Below are positions 54,057-62,234 of a stretch of DNA of 64,000 nt, one piece after another. Each line of letters begins with the position of its first letter. Position 1 is the stretch's first letter. Origin of the DNA: JAXMBN01 sp046349875 (GTDB lineage: Bacteria; Planctomycetota; Planctomycetia; Pirellulales; Pirellulaceae); NCBI GenBank assembly GCA_046349875.1, contig JAXMBN010000003.1:124001-188000 (forward strand), given 5' to 3'. Below the pieces are notes generated by a model. That model was not told where the DNA came from, ran no database searches, and saw nothing but the letters and a program-made list of their open reading frames with translations. The position numbers and the translations under genes are program-made.

Positions 54057-54704
54057 ATGAATGTGGAAGCATCCTACAATCGCTGGGCATCTTGCTACGA
54101 TTCGATGGTGAACCCGACCCGAGATCTGGATCGGGAAGCCGCTCAAACGAATTTCGCTGGACGATCCTTCTCGCGCATTTTAGAGGTTGGGTGCGGTACA
54201 GGCAAAAACACGCAATGGATGACCGAGTTCGCGGATCATATCGTTGCCATGGATCTTTCAGAAGAAATGCTCCATCAGGCTATGTCCAAGGTTTCTAGTT
54301 CGAAGGTCCATTGGCGGCGAGCGGACATTCGGAATGCGTGGGGAGATTTGGGAGATCCCTTTGATCTCATCACCTTTCACTTAGTGTTAGAGCACGTTCA
54401 GGATCTCCTATTTGTATTTGATCAAGCGGATCGAACTCTCATGCCGGGAGGATTCGTGTATGTGAGCGAACTCCATCCCTTCAAGCAATACCTTGGTTCG
54501 CAAGCTCGATTTGAATCAGAGCATGGTACTCAGTTGGTGGAAGCCTATTTACATCATGTGAGCGATTATGTTTCTGCGGCCAAGCACGTGGGATGGAAGT
54601 TGGTGGACCTTGGCGAATGGTTCGATAGTGAACCGGTGGATTCCAAAGCCGCCGCGGTGCCTCGATTGATCACTTTAATGTTTCAACGTCCTGCGAGCGT
54701 TTGA
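54057..54704 (+). CDS. class I SAM-dependent methyltransferase
   Basis: The 215-residue protein is a UbiE/Methyltransf_11-like enzyme: YNRWASCYDSMVNP at the start, motif I ILEVGCGTGKNTQWM (SAM binding), VAMDLSEEMLHQA (motif II), the RRADIRNAW region and FDLITFHLVLEHVQDL, LMPGGFVYVSELHPF (post-motif). The substrate is not predictable. It stands alone; the gap to the next gene is ~280 bases. The start at 54057 directly follows an ATG-less upstream stretch that ends the hairpin-repeat region. Confidence 0.88.
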   Translation: MNVEASYNRWASCYDSMVNPTRDLDREAAQTNFAGRSFSRILEVGCGTGKNTQWMTEFADHIVAMDLSEEMLHQAMSKVSSSKVHWRRADIRNAWGDLGDPFDLITFHLVLEHVQDLLFVFDQADRTLMPGGFVYVSELHPFKQYLGSQARFESEHGTQLVEAYLHHVSDYVSAAKHVGWKLVDLGEWFDSEPVDSKAAAVPRLITLMFQRPASV

Positions 54705-54985
54705 TAAAAGCTATCTCGGAACGATGGCGTTGTGCCAGGCAAGGGACCATCGATCGCGAACCTCGAGGGCTCTTCCGTTGTCTGGCTAAGTGAACATGCG
54801 ATAAAAAGGCGAGGCAATGGTGGAAGGATTGCCTCGAATGCAACGAGTAGAAGAGAGTGTTAGGCGGATCATGGTACGACAAATCTATTTTTGGGTGAGT
54901 TATCTCTAGGCTTGCAGCTTTGTCGGAAAGCTTGATGAGGATTCTGCTATGAAGATTTGACACTTACTCGTTGTTTGAGTGAACC
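54705..54985. other. intergenic region, no feature recognised
   Basis: These 281 bases between the methyltransferase and the next small gene show no convincing gene, repeat or hairpin. Confidence 0.4.
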
Positions 54986-55339
54986 ATGAAAGACGTTAAA
55001 GAAGAGGAATGGAATACATCGGTTGCAGCACGCGTTGCTGGAGAAGACTTACGACCGGGTGACTATGTCGCGTTATCGCGAGAAACGATCGAGCTACCAT
55101 CGTTCTTTTGGTGTGATTCGAGCGCAATTGGTTCGTACGAAGAGCCTGTGCGAATCCAATTCCTGTCGCGGGAGTCGGGCTGCCCTTGCAAGATTATTAC
55201 GGTCTGTTTGCCATTTGTTTATGCAGAGCGACCATCAGGGGCTGTGGTTACCTTCGACATCCGGCGTAATGAGCTGTTGAAGTTGCATCGGAAAAAAGGT
55301 TGCAAAATCTTCGAACGGCTGAAGTCGAACGGCAAGTGA
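54986..55339 (+). CDS. conserved small hypothetical protein
   Basis: The 117-residue product has a compact alternating pattern (GEDLRPGDYVALSRETIELP, VTFDIRRNELLKLHRKKG) and a CPC motif (SGCPCKIITVCLPFVY). I recognise it only as a planctomycete-type small protein; no function is known. It could be a preprotein-like or regulatory beta-barrel domain, but nothing supports a choice. ATG 54986 follows an ordinary spacer. It ends 46 bases before the terminator and stop of the convergent hydrolase gene. Confidence 0.6.
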   Translation: MKDVKEEEWNTSVAARVAGEDLRPGDYVALSRETIELPSFFWCDSSAIGSYEEPVRIQFLSRESGCPCKIITVCLPFVYAERPSGAVVTFDIRRNELLKLHRKKGCKIFERLKSNGK

Positions 55340-55364
55340 TGATGCCTCGATCGATGAAAGTTTC

Positions 55365-55401
55365 AAGAAAAACGGCTTCGCCAATCTAGGGCGAAGCCGT
55401 T
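55365..55401 (-). terminator. rho-independent terminator of the secreted hydrolase gene
   Basis: GGCGAAGCCGTT (55390-55401) and AACGGCTTCGCC (55371-55382) pair as a perfect 12-bp stem with a 7-base loop. On the minus strand the stem is followed by TTTTTC. The hydrolase stop codon (55386-55388) is in the loop, so the terminator begins inside the coding end. Confidence 0.8.
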
Positions 55402-56771
55402 GCGCTGGGGGCAGAAGCGAGTCCTACCGTATTCACGGTTTGCACGGTGTATCGGTAGGATTGCTTGGGATCGCGCGTGGCATCGACATACTGCAGAGGT
55501 ACGAGAGGTTGTACGGGTGTGTCGGAATAGGAAAGGCCTTGATAGATGGGCCTTCCAAAATTGTTCTTGCCGTTCTCGGGTACTGTTGCAATCAGTTGTC
55601 CGTCGCGAAAAATCTGGAACTTTGCAATGCCACTCTCTAGATCTCCCGGTGCGTCCCACAATAACTTTCCATCGACGAATCGAACGTTTTGGGGAGGGTT
55701 AGGAGGCGTCGCATCTGGGATCTGTGTGTCCTTGCCATAGTGAACCCATGCTTCTGCAATCGCAGCATTAGGGAGCCAAGAAGATTCAAGAGGATCTCGG
55801 CTCCATTCCTTTGCAGGGCCAACCGTTAGTGATACATGGTCACCGTACCAAGCTTCATTCATGGAGATCGTGGGTAATGTTGGCGATCCCTCATGAGGCA
55901 TGCGTAGAGCGATACAGGCATCGAGCCAGCGGATGGCGAGATAGCGTTGATTTCCGCAATCGTGACTCGAGAGAGGATCGATTGCCAATCCGACGAGCCC
56001 TTTCTGATTGCGGACAGTCTTGAAAAACTTTTCGTTGGCCGGCCATACGGCAGAGAACTGTCCTTCTTTGACGGTGTAACCTTCTTTGGTGCCTAGGTTG
56101 CACATCATGGGAACCTGCAGAGCGGCAGAAGAAAGTGTGTGGTGACGAATGCGCGTTTGATTCGGTTCTTCGGCGAGAAGAGGAACACCGGATCGAAGCC
56201 AAGCCGCCATCACTCGCTCTGGATAAAGCATCACCATTCCGCCTACCCAGTGACCGCCACCACTATGGCCCCATAGTGCCCATGGAACCTCGGAGAGTTC
56301 AGGGTGACTGGCAGATTTTCCAAGGTCTTGCAGACATCGCAAAAAAGTAGCTGCGGATCCATTGCGCGGATCGCACCACATCTGGCACTCCGCAGTTTGC
56401 GGTTGTTCGTAAGCAGGTGCGAGTAACGCACATTGATGCTTGGCTGCGAGAGCCTGCCAATGAAGATCGAAGGCTCCGGTAAGTCCAGACTTGCACGAAC
56501 CTTCTCCACATCCATGTTGATGGACGATAACACCTCGAAGCTTCTCGACTTGAGGTGGAATCCAAATCGTGTAATTCACTGGAAAGATAAGCTGTCCCGG
56601 CTCCGTGGACGCTTCATACCGAACACGATAATAAGGAGGCTTCACTTCGGGGAAAACATCGTAAGGTGGTTGCTGAGCAAAAACGCAGGTTGCATCCATC
56701 AACCATACGAAGAAGAGTGCAAAGAAATGTGAAGGGATGGAAGGAAAAGCAAAGGATGGTTGGAGTCGCAT
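55386..56771 (-). CDS. secreted alpha/beta hydrolase with C-terminal fibronectin-like domain
   Basis: ATG 56771 begins a signal peptide (MRLQPSFAFPSIPSHFFALF, FVWLMDATCVFAQQ). The catalytic region has VIVHQHGCGEG, then the nucleophile elbow ALWGHSGGGHWVGGM (GHSGG) and a C-terminal HDCGNQRYLAIRW with a candidate histidine. This is like PHB-depolymerase or acetylxylan-esterase-type hydrolases. After SWLPN comes a ~100-residue FN3-like domain (PPNPPQNVRFVDGKLLWDAPGD, VNTVGLASAPSATASP). An upstream in-frame ATG (56867) would lengthen it by 32 residues without signal-peptide character. The substrate is unknown. It ends in a terminator hairpin. Confidence 0.8.
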   Translation of the reverse strand: MRLQPSFAFPSIPSHFFALFFVWLMDATCVFAQQPPYDVFPEVKPPYYRVRYEASTEPGQLIFPVNYTIWIPPQVEKLRGVIVHQHGCGEGSCKSGLTGAFDLHWQALAAKHQCALLAPAYEQPQTAECQMWCDPRNGSAATFLRCLQDLGKSASHPELSEVPWALWGHSGGGHWVGGMVMLYPERVMAAWLRSGVPLLAEEPNQTRIRHHTLSSAALQVPMMCNLGTKEGYTVKEGQFSAVWPANEKFFKTVRNQKGLVGLAIDPLSSHDCGNQRYLAIRWLDACIALRMPHEGSPTLPTISMNEAWYGDHVSLTVGPAKEWSRDPLESSWLPNAAIAEAWVHYGKDTQIPDATPPNPPQNVRFVDGKLLWDAPGDLESGIAKFQIFRDGQLIATVPENGKNNFGRPIYQGLSYSDTPVQPLVPLQYVDATRDPKQSYRYTVQTVNTVGLASAPSATASP

Positions 56772-56846
56772 TGCAGGGGCTCGAGAAAAAGGTGGGAAGC
56801 TCGAGAATCGAAAATCGCCGAAGTCTATACAACGAGGATTTCGGTC

Positions 56847-56993
56847 ATGGGGCCCAATTCTAAACAAGTTCTAAGTAAATTCAAAAAGGTTTGTTTTCAA
56901 AAATGGCCGTTTTGTCTTGAAGGAAAGGAATGTCGGAACTTCGAAGAGAAAGGATGCATGTGCGGGGATCGCGAATGCTATGATCGTGGTTAA
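56847..56993 (+). CDS. small cysteine-rich protein, tentative
   Basis: A 48-residue frame from ATG 56847 has GAGGA eight bases upstream and codes for seven cysteines in its last 33 residues (CFQKWPFCLEGKECRN, GCMCGDRECYD). It is divergent from the hydrolase and starts the toxin-like island. No family is recognised; it might be a zinc-binding or disulfide-rich peptide, or a remnant. The length is near the noise limit. Confidence 0.35.
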   Translation: MGPNSKQVLSKFKKVCFQKWPFCLEGKECRNFEEKGCMCGDRECYDRG

Positions 56994-57034
56994 CGTGATG
57001 GAAGGTTCATGCGATTCACATTGGCAATAGCCCC

Positions 57035-57319
57035 GTGGGCGGTGGTGGTGCTGGCCCGTGCATTATTGTCGTGATTAAGTGTGAAGCAACCGTGACTGTT
57101 TATCATTTTCAAGCAGGCGATGATCCCGAGATTTCGATGCTTGGTAAGGAGTGGTCTAATTGCCAAGCAATGGTTTGTGGTGGTAGCGATGAACGTGGTT
57201 CGAATTGCCTTGCGGATGAGGCAATGAGAGGATTGCATCGAATTGGAGTTGAAATAGTTGGGGTTTCGAACTCGGATGCTTGCGGAGTTCTTTCAGACGG
57301 CAACTGGTATGAAAGGTAG
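57035..57319 (+). CDS. candidate orphan toxin tip with a CheD/CNF-like Cys-His arrangement
   Basis: The 94-residue product begins GGGGAGPCIIVVIKC and continues ATVTVYHFQAGDDPEISML, W-SNCQAMVCGGSD, SNCLADEAMRG and GVSNSDACGVLSDGNWY. The GPC cysteine is followed 15 residues later by a histidine in YHF, the same spacing as the Cys/His pair of CNF1-type deamidases, with CheD similar. That is from memory and speculative. In-frame sequence upstream is stopped at 56996-56998, so a carrier protein is missing. It is followed by a probable membrane-anchored partner at 57369. The start could be GTG 57035 or any upstream non-standard codon. I read it as the displaced C-terminal tip of a polymorphic toxin. 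Confidence 0.5.
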   Translation: MGGGGAGPCIIVVIKCEATVTVYHFQAGDDPEISMLGKEWSNCQAMVCGGSDERGSNCLADEAMRGLHRIGVEIVGVSNSDACGVLSDGNWYER

Positions 57320-57368
57320 CATCTACTACGTTTGTCGGATTACTTAGTATATTAAGAGAGACTAAACT

Positions 57369-57803
57369 TTGGCTTCTCGAACCATATATATTGCGGTCGC
57401 AACTATCATCGCTTTTGCGATAGTTGGTATTGTGATTTTGAGGCGAACGGCACCAATTCGCGAGCTAAATGCAGTGAGGGATTCCATAGTAGATCGCCTT
57501 GAAGAGTCGAAGTCGTTCCCGCCAGTTAATACGGATCCTGCAGATTGGCAACAAATTGTAGGCTGGACGCAGATTGCAATTCCTAATTGCTTTTTTGAGC
57601 CAGAGTATGTAGTGGATTGGGCTCGATTTAGAGAGTTTTCGAAATCATGGAATTCGAAACGGTCAAATCCAGTAGACTCTGCAACCATAAACTGGATCTG
57701 GGACGAACTGGAAATACTCACGAAGAATGGGAAATCGTATTCTGAGAAATATCGGCCAACGAAGCCTATTGGCTCCGTTCATAAGAACAATGGTTCTCCC
57801 TAA
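57369..57803 (+). CDS. probable membrane-anchored immunity protein
   Basis: The 144-residue product starts at TTG 57369 with AAGAGAG 8-9 bases upstream. It has one N-terminal transmembrane helix (IYIAVATIIAFAIVGIVIL) and a soluble domain with PADWQQIVGWTQIAIPNC and FSKSWNSKRSN. It follows the candidate toxin tip by 49 bases, and a small anchored protein after a tip suggests immunity. There is no family match I can name. Its last codons (Asn-Asn-Gly-Ser-Pro and stop) lie in the duplicated segment R1a, so the present C-terminus was created or altered by recombination. Confidence 0.5.
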   Translation: MASRTIYIAVATIIAFAIVGIVILRRTAPIRELNAVRDSIVDRLEESKSFPPVNTDPADWQQIVGWTQIAIPNCFFEPEYVVDWARFREFSKSWNSKRSNPVDSATINWIWDELEILTKNGKSYSEKYRPTKPIGSVHKNNGSP

Positions 57804-57859
57804 GATAAGAGACGTTAACAGCGATAAGGGGCGAGGTGAGGACGGATTCTGAGCGGGGA
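57792..57859. repeat. duplicated segment R1, copy a
   Basis: This ~68-bp segment (GGTTCTCCCTAAG … GATTCTGAGCGGGGA) recurs at 59710-59778 with about seven differences. The copies lie on either side of the toxin/immunity module 58090-59605 in the same orientation, as expected for recombination or insertion between direct repeats. Confidence 0.85.
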
Positions 57860-58007
57860 ACTGGACCACTTCTCGTCCCTAAATAAGGTCGATTCGAGGG
57901 TACTTCGAGCCCGCTTAGAGGTCACTGCGTGATGTCATTCTACATAAGGAATTACCGCATCTTCCCATGCTTTTGAATCGATCGCTGTTTCGATCAACGG
58001 CGCGAAT

Positions 58008-58300
58008 CGTTTTTTATATATCGTTGGCATTGTATTTAGGTGCCGCTCCCGTAAGGCGTCTTTTCGTTCCATGGCGTTGATCGGCTAGAATGAAATCCAT
58101 GGTCGCTAGTCTTCAAGGCACAATCCGATTTCCAACGGATGCCTCTCGCGCACGCCCGCGCGCAAGAGCCTTCGAGTGGTCAACTCAACCTCCGAGAGAG
58201 TTTGACAGGGGCTTTCAGCATCCATCACCTGCTCCGAGCCCATCATTCCTCGGTAAAACGATCACTCCAGCTTGGAAGCTCACAAGCACAGACCATAGAA
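58008..58300. repeat. duplicated segment R2, copy a
   Basis: About 293 bp here match 60421-60718 at roughly four of five positions or better. Shared stretches include TTTTTATATATCG, ATGGCGTTGATCGG and CCATGGTCGCTAGTCTTCAA. Copy a supplies the first ~70 codons of the toxin gene at 58090; copy b lies before the sulfatase. Confidence 0.85.
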
Positions 58301-59142
58301 CCCAGCAGTTCTCAGTGGAGGCAATTAGCAACGCCAGTGGCAGCGTGGTCGAACGCCTGGCATACACCGCCTTTGGACAGCCCACCTTTACCAATGCTTC
58401 AGGTTCAGCGCTCTCATCTTCTGCCAAAGCCACTCGCTACACCTTCACCGGTCGTGAATGGGATTCCGCCCTCGAACTCCATCACTTCAGGGCAAGTTGG
58501 ATGAGCGGTGTGAGTGGAAGGTTTATGGGAAGGGATCCGATAGATTACGAAGGTAGCGAATGGAATCTCTATGAGATTTTTGGAGGAGATGCTTTGAGTG
58601 AAACGGACTCAAGTGGCCTTGCCTTTGGCCTTGCCGTTGACTCAGTTTCGGGAGCAATACAACAATGTATGAAAAAGGCTACTCCAGCAGCGCAAATTGA
58701 GTGCTTAGAGTTATTTATCTCTCAAGGGTTCGACAAAAAGGGTGTTCTTAAACAGCTGGTTAATAAAATAAAATACGGCAAACCTCGTCCGCCGCGTCCT
58801 AACAGAAGACAGAACCGCCGTGGAACAAACTGCACTGAAGCGCAAGTCACCTATTACTACGGAATGGTCACCTTGGCATGCAAAACGAATTCTTATTCAT
58901 GTGGGCAGGAAGGTGCGAAGACCGATTTGTGTCCAAAGGAGTTACTTGCAAGATCGACATTGGCTGGCGGGTGCGCTACCGTGAGGTTTACATACCAGCG
59001 AATGTGCTTTCCTCGCTCGCATCCCGAATGGCAAGAACATGAGAATAAGCGTGCTGAAGCGTTAAAGACTGCATCTATTTGCTTAGCGAAAGCGAAGCGG
59101 ATCCTTGTTGCGATGGAAAATGATGAAACACGATGTAATTGA
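58090..59142 (+). CDS. truncated RHS core fused to a novel-toxin-16-like C-terminal tip
   Basis: Residues 1-70 come from the duplicated segment R2a and are not RHS. Then FSVEAISNASGSVVERLAYTAF, TRYTFTGREWDS, SGRFMGRDPIDYEGSEWNLY and ETDSSG follow: this is the RHS-associated core terminus that normally ends a giant shell protein and precedes the toxin. The last ~130 residues (NRRGTNCTEAQVTYYYGMV, LACKTNSYSCG, LAGGCATVRFTYQRMCF and RCN) contain eight cysteines in the pattern I recall for the Ntox16 family. The RHS shell is missing upstream, so the gene is a fused fragment. It overlaps the immunity gene by about 20 bases. Whether the chimeric start is used is unknown. Confidence 0.75.
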   Translation: MKSMVASLQGTIRFPTDASRARPRARAFEWSTQPPREFDRGFQHPSPAPSPSFLGKTITPAWKLTSTDHRTQQFSVEAISNASGSVVERLAYTAFGQPTFTNASGSALSSSAKATRYTFTGREWDSALELHHFRASWMSGVSGRFMGRDPIDYEGSEWNLYEIFGGDALSETDSSGLAFGLAVDSVSGAIQQCMKKATPAAQIECLELFISQGFDKKGVLKQLVNKIKYGKPRPPRPNRRQNRRGTNCTEAQVTYYYGMVTLACKTNSYSCGQEGAKTDLCPKELLARSTLAGGCATVRFTYQRMCFPRSHPEWQEHENKRAEALKTASICLAKAKRILVAMENDETRCN

Positions 59143-59605
59143 TGCGATATTAGACACTTGGGCAGACATCAGCTACAGTGAAGTTGTTGATCAGAGTCTG
59201 CGTGAATATTCTCCGCATCCTGAAGAGCAAGATGCTAAGCGATTATTTCTGGGACATAAGTGGGGAGAGATTACTGACGAAGTGCTGAGTAGTGATGTAC
59301 CGAATCCATTCCTAATTGGATCAACGGCGTTGCGTTACTATCTGCCTGCCTTTTTGATTTGTGCGATTCGAAAGAAACGTTGGTGCGAACTACTTGAGTA
59401 TTTAGCTGATATAAAGCTTCGAGTTCCTAGAAAAGAAAATGCACTTGAACGATTCAAGGAGGATTTTGATCCCTTATCGCAAGCGCAAAGATTTGCGGTT
59501 ATGCGATTCCTGCAATATGCGAGCAGCTTCTATGAAGATGATTCACGAGTCAAAGCTAGAATCAAGGATTCCATTGAGCGGTACTGGGGACGGAGTGACT
59601 GTTAA
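59120..59605 (+). CDS. DUF6714-like immunity protein
   Basis: The 161-residue product from ATG 59120 (second ATG 59123) has VIDAILDTWADI, HPEEQDAKRLFLGHKWGEIT and LIGSTALRYYLPAFLICAI, features I associate with DUF6714, a family often encoded next to RHS toxin tips. Its start lies within the toxin's last codons, so the two are translated together. It has no membrane segment or signal peptide, as expected for a cytoplasmic antidote to a nuclease-like or other cytosolic toxin. The specific activity is unknown. Confidence 0.7.
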   Translation: MMKHDVIDAILDTWADISYSEVVDQSLREYSPHPEEQDAKRLFLGHKWGEITDEVLSSDVPNPFLIGSTALRYYLPAFLICAIRKKRWCELLEYLADIKLRVPRKENALERFKEDFDPLSQAQRFAVMRFLQYASSFYEDDSRVKARIKDSIERYWGRSDC

Positions 59606-59709
59606 TAGACGATTCGGTGTGCCACTTGGTTTCGCCTAACCGTTATTGATAGCCATTTCTAACGGCATGAGGGCGTTTGGAATTCCCCTCGAAAAGTTGA
59701 CACTGAATC

Positions 59710-59778
59710 GGTTCTCCCTAAGAGAGGAGACGTTAACAACGATTAGGGGCGAGGTGAGGACGGATTCTGAGCGGGGAG
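59710..59778. repeat. duplicated segment R1, copy b
   Basis: This matches copy a at 57792-57859 in the same orientation and lies ~105 bases after the immunity gene. Confidence 0.85.
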
Positions 59779-60420
59779 CGGGTGGAGTCTGAAATCGTCA
59801 AGAATCGCGATTTCTTCAGGTTTTCTCTATCGCACTAAACCACTGCAAACCGTTTTCGAGAGGCCTCTTGGCATGCTGCCAGAGGCCCATTCGAGCATGA
59901 CCAATCGCGATGGTTGTGCTGTTTTGAGGATGATTTTCGGGGCATCGACAGAGTCTCTACCGCCGAACGAACCGTAGTTCGGTTGTCCTCAACCGTATGG
60001 GCGCATCTACCGACATGGAGTGTGTTATTGCTCATCGTAGTTGCATCGGTAACGCTTGGGGTTTGTTGCCCCTCACCCCCGCACTTCTCCCCTCTTGCAG
60101 TTCATAACGCCATGGGCAATCCGTTGCGGGGCGAGGGGAGAATACCGGAGTTAGTCGTGGGATTGCTTCGCTTGATGATGAGCGCTAAGCAGACCTTCGG
60201 GCTTGATGAAAGCGAGCTGCGACGTGCTGCAAAATGTTCAAGCAAGTGCCAAACCGTTAGAAGACTGGTTCGGAAGAACGGTCATACATCCGATGCCGAT
60301 TGGCCTGAATGAGCGGATTGAGTTCGTGCGGAGCGGATCCTATCAGCCGTATGGCGTTTGCCACGGTTTCGTATGCACTACCAACCGACGCTAACGCGTT
60401 GCGGCTAAGGTCATGCCGCT

Positions 60421-60718
60421 TGTTTTTATATATCGATGACGTTGTACTTAGATGCCGTATCCGGATGGTGTCGTTTTGTTTGCGATCCATGGCGTTGATC
60501 GGTTAGAATGGAACCCATGGTCGCTAGTCTTCAAGGCACATTCCGATTTCCAACTGATGCTTCTCGCGCATCCCCGCGCGCAAGAGGTTTGGAACGATCC
60601 ACTCAACTTCCAAGAATCATTGACATGGGCTTTCAGCATCCATCACCTGCTCCTAGCCCATCATTCCTTGGGAAAACGATCAGGTCAGTTTGGAAGAGCA
60701 CAAGCAGTGACCATAGAA
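60421..60718. repeat. duplicated segment R2, copy b
   Basis: This matches copy a at 58008-58300. It ends just before the sulfatase start and creates an open frame that runs into the sulfatase, which I do not regard as its real N-terminus. Confidence 0.85.
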
Positions 60719-60744
60719 ATCGATGGTGTACGATCGCAGGGATA

Positions 60745-62112
60745 ATGGTGATGGCAATCGCCTGCTGTTCGATCACTATGGGGCAAGATCGACCCAATAT
60801 CGTACTGGTCCTGTTCGATGATTTGGGTTGGGGACAACCTCAGTGTTACGATGCCGCTTCAACTCTTCCAACACCCCAATTGAATCTCCTGGCAACACAG
60901 GGGATGCGTTTCACCGATGCCCATTCCGCTGCGGCTGTTTGCACTCCGACTCGCTATGGAATCCTGACTGGACGGTATCCATGTCGCATCGGTCAATTCG
61001 GAGTTTTGGGAACATGGTCACCGCCCATCCTTCCAACGACACGTCTCACCTTGCCTTCATTGCTTCAACAAGGCGGCTACGATACGGCGTGTATCGGAAA
61101 GTGGCATCTCGGCCTTCAATGGAAAGAACGCGGCAAAGAGATCCCTGAAATTGGAACGCGTTTCCGCGAAGGTCCCAATGAATTGGGATTCGACTATTTT
61201 TGTGGTTACACACACGCCGCTGGAATCGAAGCGGTACTGGAGCAGGATCGAGTCATCAGTCATATCAGCAAGGTAGAGAGTCAACCCTTGATGACGCGCA
61301 AAGCGGTGGAATGGCTTGAGCAACGAGATGCCACCCGGCCGTTCTTTCTGTATTTTCCGATGTGTCCACCTCATTATCCCGTGGCACCTTCGGCTGAGTT
61401 TGTTGGTAAGAGCGGAGGGGTCGATATCGCGGGGAAAGATCTGCAAGGTCAAGCCGATCCCAAACGGTATCCCGATTGGTTGTATCAGGGAGATGCGATG
61501 CTAGGTGCACTGCTTAAGGTTCTTGAACAAAGAGGCCTCGCAGATAACACCATCGTTATCGCCACTTCCGATAATGGGGCCGAGCATCGCAGTTATCCGC
61601 CTCTTCGCGAATCCAAGCGAAGTATCTATGAAGGTGGACATCGAGTTCCACTCGTGGTTCGATGGCCAAAGAAGATCAAGCCAGGTTCCGTTTGGAATCA
61701 TCCTGTTTGCTTAACCGATCTAATGGCAACAGTGGCACCCTTAGCCAAACAGTCGTTGCCCGCCAATGCAGGCGAAGATAGTGTCAGTTTCTTACCGGCT
61801 TTATTGGGGCAGACAGCGGATTCCACTCGCGATGCCATCGTCCATCAATCGATGGCCGGGGATCTTGCCATTCGCTCCGATGCTTGGAAGCTGATCTGTT
61901 TTAAGAATGGACGCCGCGAACTCTATAATCTGAAAGAGGATCTCAGCGAAAGCAAAGATCGACTCAAGGAGTTTCCGGAGATCGAACAGCGATTGGCAGC
62001 GATGCTTCAAAAGTGTCTCGAAGAAGGTCGAAGTACGCCAGGGGTTCGACAGGTGAATGAATATGAGATTACTGTTCCGAAAATGAAAGATTCAGAGAAG
62101 CGAAAAAGGTAA
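60745..62112 (+). CDS. secreted formylglycine-dependent sulfatase
   Basis: Type I sulfatases hydrolyse sulfate esters using a cysteine converted to formylglycine. The signature is VCTPTRYGILTGRYPCR (CxPxR-TGR, about residues 65-80), with the metal-binding start PNIVLVLFDDLGWG, then GKWHLG, FPMCPPHYP and SDNGAEH. The product from ATG 60745 begins with a signal-like MVMAIACCSITMGQ, so export is expected. An in-frame extension to 60508 is made of duplicated segment R2b and is not used as the start. About 455 residues is typical. It sits next to the toxin island by recombination; the sulfotransferase at 9476 is not linked. Confidence 0.92.
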   Translation: MVMAIACCSITMGQDRPNIVLVLFDDLGWGQPQCYDAASTLPTPQLNLLATQGMRFTDAHSAAAVCTPTRYGILTGRYPCRIGQFGVLGTWSPPILPTTRLTLPSLLQQGGYDTACIGKWHLGLQWKERGKEIPEIGTRFREGPNELGFDYFCGYTHAAGIEAVLEQDRVISHISKVESQPLMTRKAVEWLEQRDATRPFFLYFPMCPPHYPVAPSAEFVGKSGGVDIAGKDLQGQADPKRYPDWLYQGDAMLGALLKVLEQRGLADNTIVIATSDNGAEHRSYPPLRESKRSIYEGGHRVPLVVRWPKKIKPGSVWNHPVCLTDLMATVAPLAKQSLPANAGEDSVSFLPALLGQTADSTRDAIVHQSMAGDLAIRSDAWKLICFKNGRRELYNLKEDLSESKDRLKEFPEIEQRLAAMLQKCLEEGRSTPGVRQVNEYEITVPKMKDSEKRKR

Positions 62113-62234
62113 GTGCTCGCTGGGAAATGCAATCTGATTGACTTCGAAATGCGTGCCGATAGAATCCAATGGAAGATCTATGAATGCAGAGTAAAGTGCT
62201 CGGTGGTCCTTAACTCTTGTTGCATGTTGTCTTT

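Larger units (their letters stand above)
59606..60744. other. gene-poor stretch with R1b, R2b and a hairpin
   Basis: About 1.1 kb without a convincing gene. It contains the R1 copy b (59710-59778), a CGGTTG-TCCT-CAACCG hairpin (59980-59995) related to the array at 53740, and the R2 copy b (60421-60718). Short open frames in it have no recognisable protein features. It looks like scar tissue of toxin-cassette exchange. Confidence 0.6.

Noticed and set aside
53651..54058. 135-codon minus-strand gene across the hairpin repeats
   Set aside because: It reads through the three 29-base repeats, overlaps the methyltransferase start and shows no domain.
59914..60312. 132-codon open frame between the immunity gene and sulfatase
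   Set aside because: It contains the CGGTTG hairpin and low-complexity CCCCTC stretches, with no recognisable protein features.
60508..60744. N-terminal extension of the sulfatase
   Set aside because: It is made of the duplicated segment R2b; the signal peptide and sulfatase domain begin at 60745.
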